Below, piece by piece: positions 19,380 through 20,427 of a stretch of DNA of 20,427 nt; within the stretch, counting starts at the first letter, position 1, and every line of letters starts with the position of its first letter. The stretch is from positions 1 through 20,427 of the forward strand of contig JAQGAU010001232.1 in assembly GCA_034698045.1 (NCBI GenBank). The letters are read 5' to 3'. Made by a program: the position numbers and the translations under genes. A model generated the notes under the pieces. The model had not been told where the DNA came from. It saw only the letters and a program-made list of their open reading frames with translations, and did no database searches. This DNA is from Paramacrobiotus richtersi. Taxonomy: Eukaryota > Tardigrada > Eutardigrada > Parachela > Macrobiotidae.

Positions 19380-19620
19380 AAACTGCATACGGCCTTAGGT
19401 AACGGCACTGCGGAAGGCGGTAGTAGCGGCAACAACCAGCACACGCTCACGCGAGGGAGGTAAGTATCGCGACATAATCGTCAGCTTTTGGGATTTTCTC
19501 CCGCCGCTCCTGTGACTCGGATGGACTCGAGCTAATGTTTTTAATTACTGATGTATTTTTAAGTATTTATGGAAAAAAAACTAGAAATATTTGCGTGTCC
19601 ATTCACGTGCCGGCCCCTTG
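19380..19620 (-). repeat. Right terminal inverted repeat (about 241 bp)
   Basis: It is the partner of 17978-18217. It starts AAACTGCATACGGCCTTAGG and ends GTGCCGGCCCCTTG, followed by the TAA flank. On the plus strand it contains a textbook splice donor AGGTAAGTA at 19456-19464. Confidence 0.9.
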
Positions 19621-19623
19621 TAA

Positions 19624-20427
19624 GCGAAAGTTAAGGTCACTCTATTTAAGAACTGCAAGCCATTCCAAACCAGTCGTTTTACCAACATCCGGCGCTACGT
19701 TTCGCGTCAATTCTAGCTTTCAGCAGAACAAGCAAGAAATCGCAAACGAAACATTGGTGCATAATTGGCCGAATACAACCGGACCGGTGACCTCGAAGCA
19801 ATATTTTAACGAAATACTGTAGTGAGCTGCAAATTTTTAAAAAGTAAATCAGTAGCCAGTGACTGGTGAACAATATTAATTTCTGTCCTTTGCGGTTTTC
19901 GTACTACCGTCACCACCAGGTAAAGTAATTTTAAAAAAGAAACAGAAAGGAAAAAGCAGCCGGTAGCTGCTAACAGGCGATAGGCTCTACAGTAGAGCAT
20001 AACAGCTCTCCTGTTGTTCTCAAAGCACTGCTAGCATCGCACAGCCGAACTAGCCATTCAAAATTAGGAGAGCACCGTGACTGCATATTAGTGTTCCGCA
20101 AAGTATGGTCGAAAACTCAAAGGCCCCAACATCGTAACGTGATCTGTAGGGACCTTTTTGATTGATTCATTTAGCGCCGGTTTTTGTGTGGAACAGCAAA
20201 ATTCGTAACCTTTCGCCTAAAATCTTGACTACATTTCCGTTAATCGCTGAAGCGTCCTTTACATAATGCCAGCAAGAGAGTTTCAAACAGTCAGGTTTCA
20301 AGATTCAGCATAACGAAGTGAATAAAGTGGTCACTTTAACGTCACTACAGTATTTCAGTTCGTACATTGTAGAACTCTAGTCAACAACTGAAAAGTCACT
20401 GCAAGTCAGTGACGTTTCAGTACGTTT
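19624..20427. other. Right-end stretch without recognisable gene
   Basis: A plus-strand open frame leading out of the right TIR ends at 19822 and I cannot assign it. Short palindromes occur: GCTCTAC-A-GTAGAGC at 19984-19998, TAAAGTG-GT-CACTTTA near 20324-20339 and GTCACTG...CAGTGAC near 20395-20413. None is long enough to call an element. Confidence 0.5.

Larger units (their letters stand above)
17978..19620. mobile_element. 1,643-bp terminal-inverted-repeat DNA element carrying an ABHD12-like gene fragment
   Basis: It is bounded by long inverted repeats (17978-18217 and 19380-19620) and flanked on both sides by TAA (17975-17977 and 19621-19623), which fits a 3-bp target-site duplication. 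TIR tips are CAAGG...CCTTG. A TWA duplication is typical of PIF/Harbinger elements, so that superfamily is a guess. There is no transposase, so it is non-autonomous. The interior holds a broken host-type hydrolase sequence on the plus strand, as in Pack-type elements that capture gene fragments. Confidence 0.8.

Overview
This is a eukaryotic, almost certainly animal, nuclear window. Genes are split by introns with GT...AG ends, many only 57-78 nt long, mixed with longer AT-rich introns of 200-550 nt. AATAAA signals follow two of the genes, and decayed transposon sequence fills the right-hand third. The 3' end of a vigilin gene and a GT31 glycosyltransferase fix it as metazoan. A small-genome ecdysozoan such as a tardigrade is my best guess, but that is inference and nothing here proves it.

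Layout. (1) 1-2528, plus: the last five exons of vigilin, with four KH domains and the conserved C-terminal tail, then its 3' UTR. (2) 3050-5184, minus: first member (copy M) of an unfamiliar three-gene family. It has an N-terminal pair of small barrel-like repeats (Tudor/Agenet-like in pattern), a middle F-box-like motif and a conserved C-terminal exon. In this copy the F-box segment is tandemly duplicated. The gene is bracketed by two roughly 380-bp direct repeats (2605-2976 and 5522-5919), the first of which is vigilin 3' UTR. (3) 6505-9183, plus: a five-exon type II membrane protein with a C-terminal GT31 (beta-1,3-galactosyltransferase-like) domain, a very long stem and an altered DxD motif. 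(4) 10459-12657 and 13338-15071, plus: two tandem family members (copies P1 and P2) sharing two phase-0 intron positions with copy M. P1 carries an in-frame TGA where P2 has Trp. (5) 15072-20427: no intact gene. It holds short repeats, a 116-bp hairpin, the decayed C-terminal end of a non-LTR-type reverse transcriptase, and a 1,643-bp terminal-inverted-repeat element flanked by TAA on both sides. That element carries a frameshifted ABHD12-like alpha/beta hydrolase fragment.

How the parts relate. The vigilin and GT31 genes look like single housekeeping-type genes. The family copies between and beside them look like a young local expansion (tandem pair, inverted copy, internal domain duplication, one nonsense-bearing copy). 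If the F-box call is right, they would be substrate adaptors of SCF ubiquitin ligases whose N-terminal barrels choose the target; that is inference. The two least expected items are this family and the TIR element that seems to have captured a host gene.
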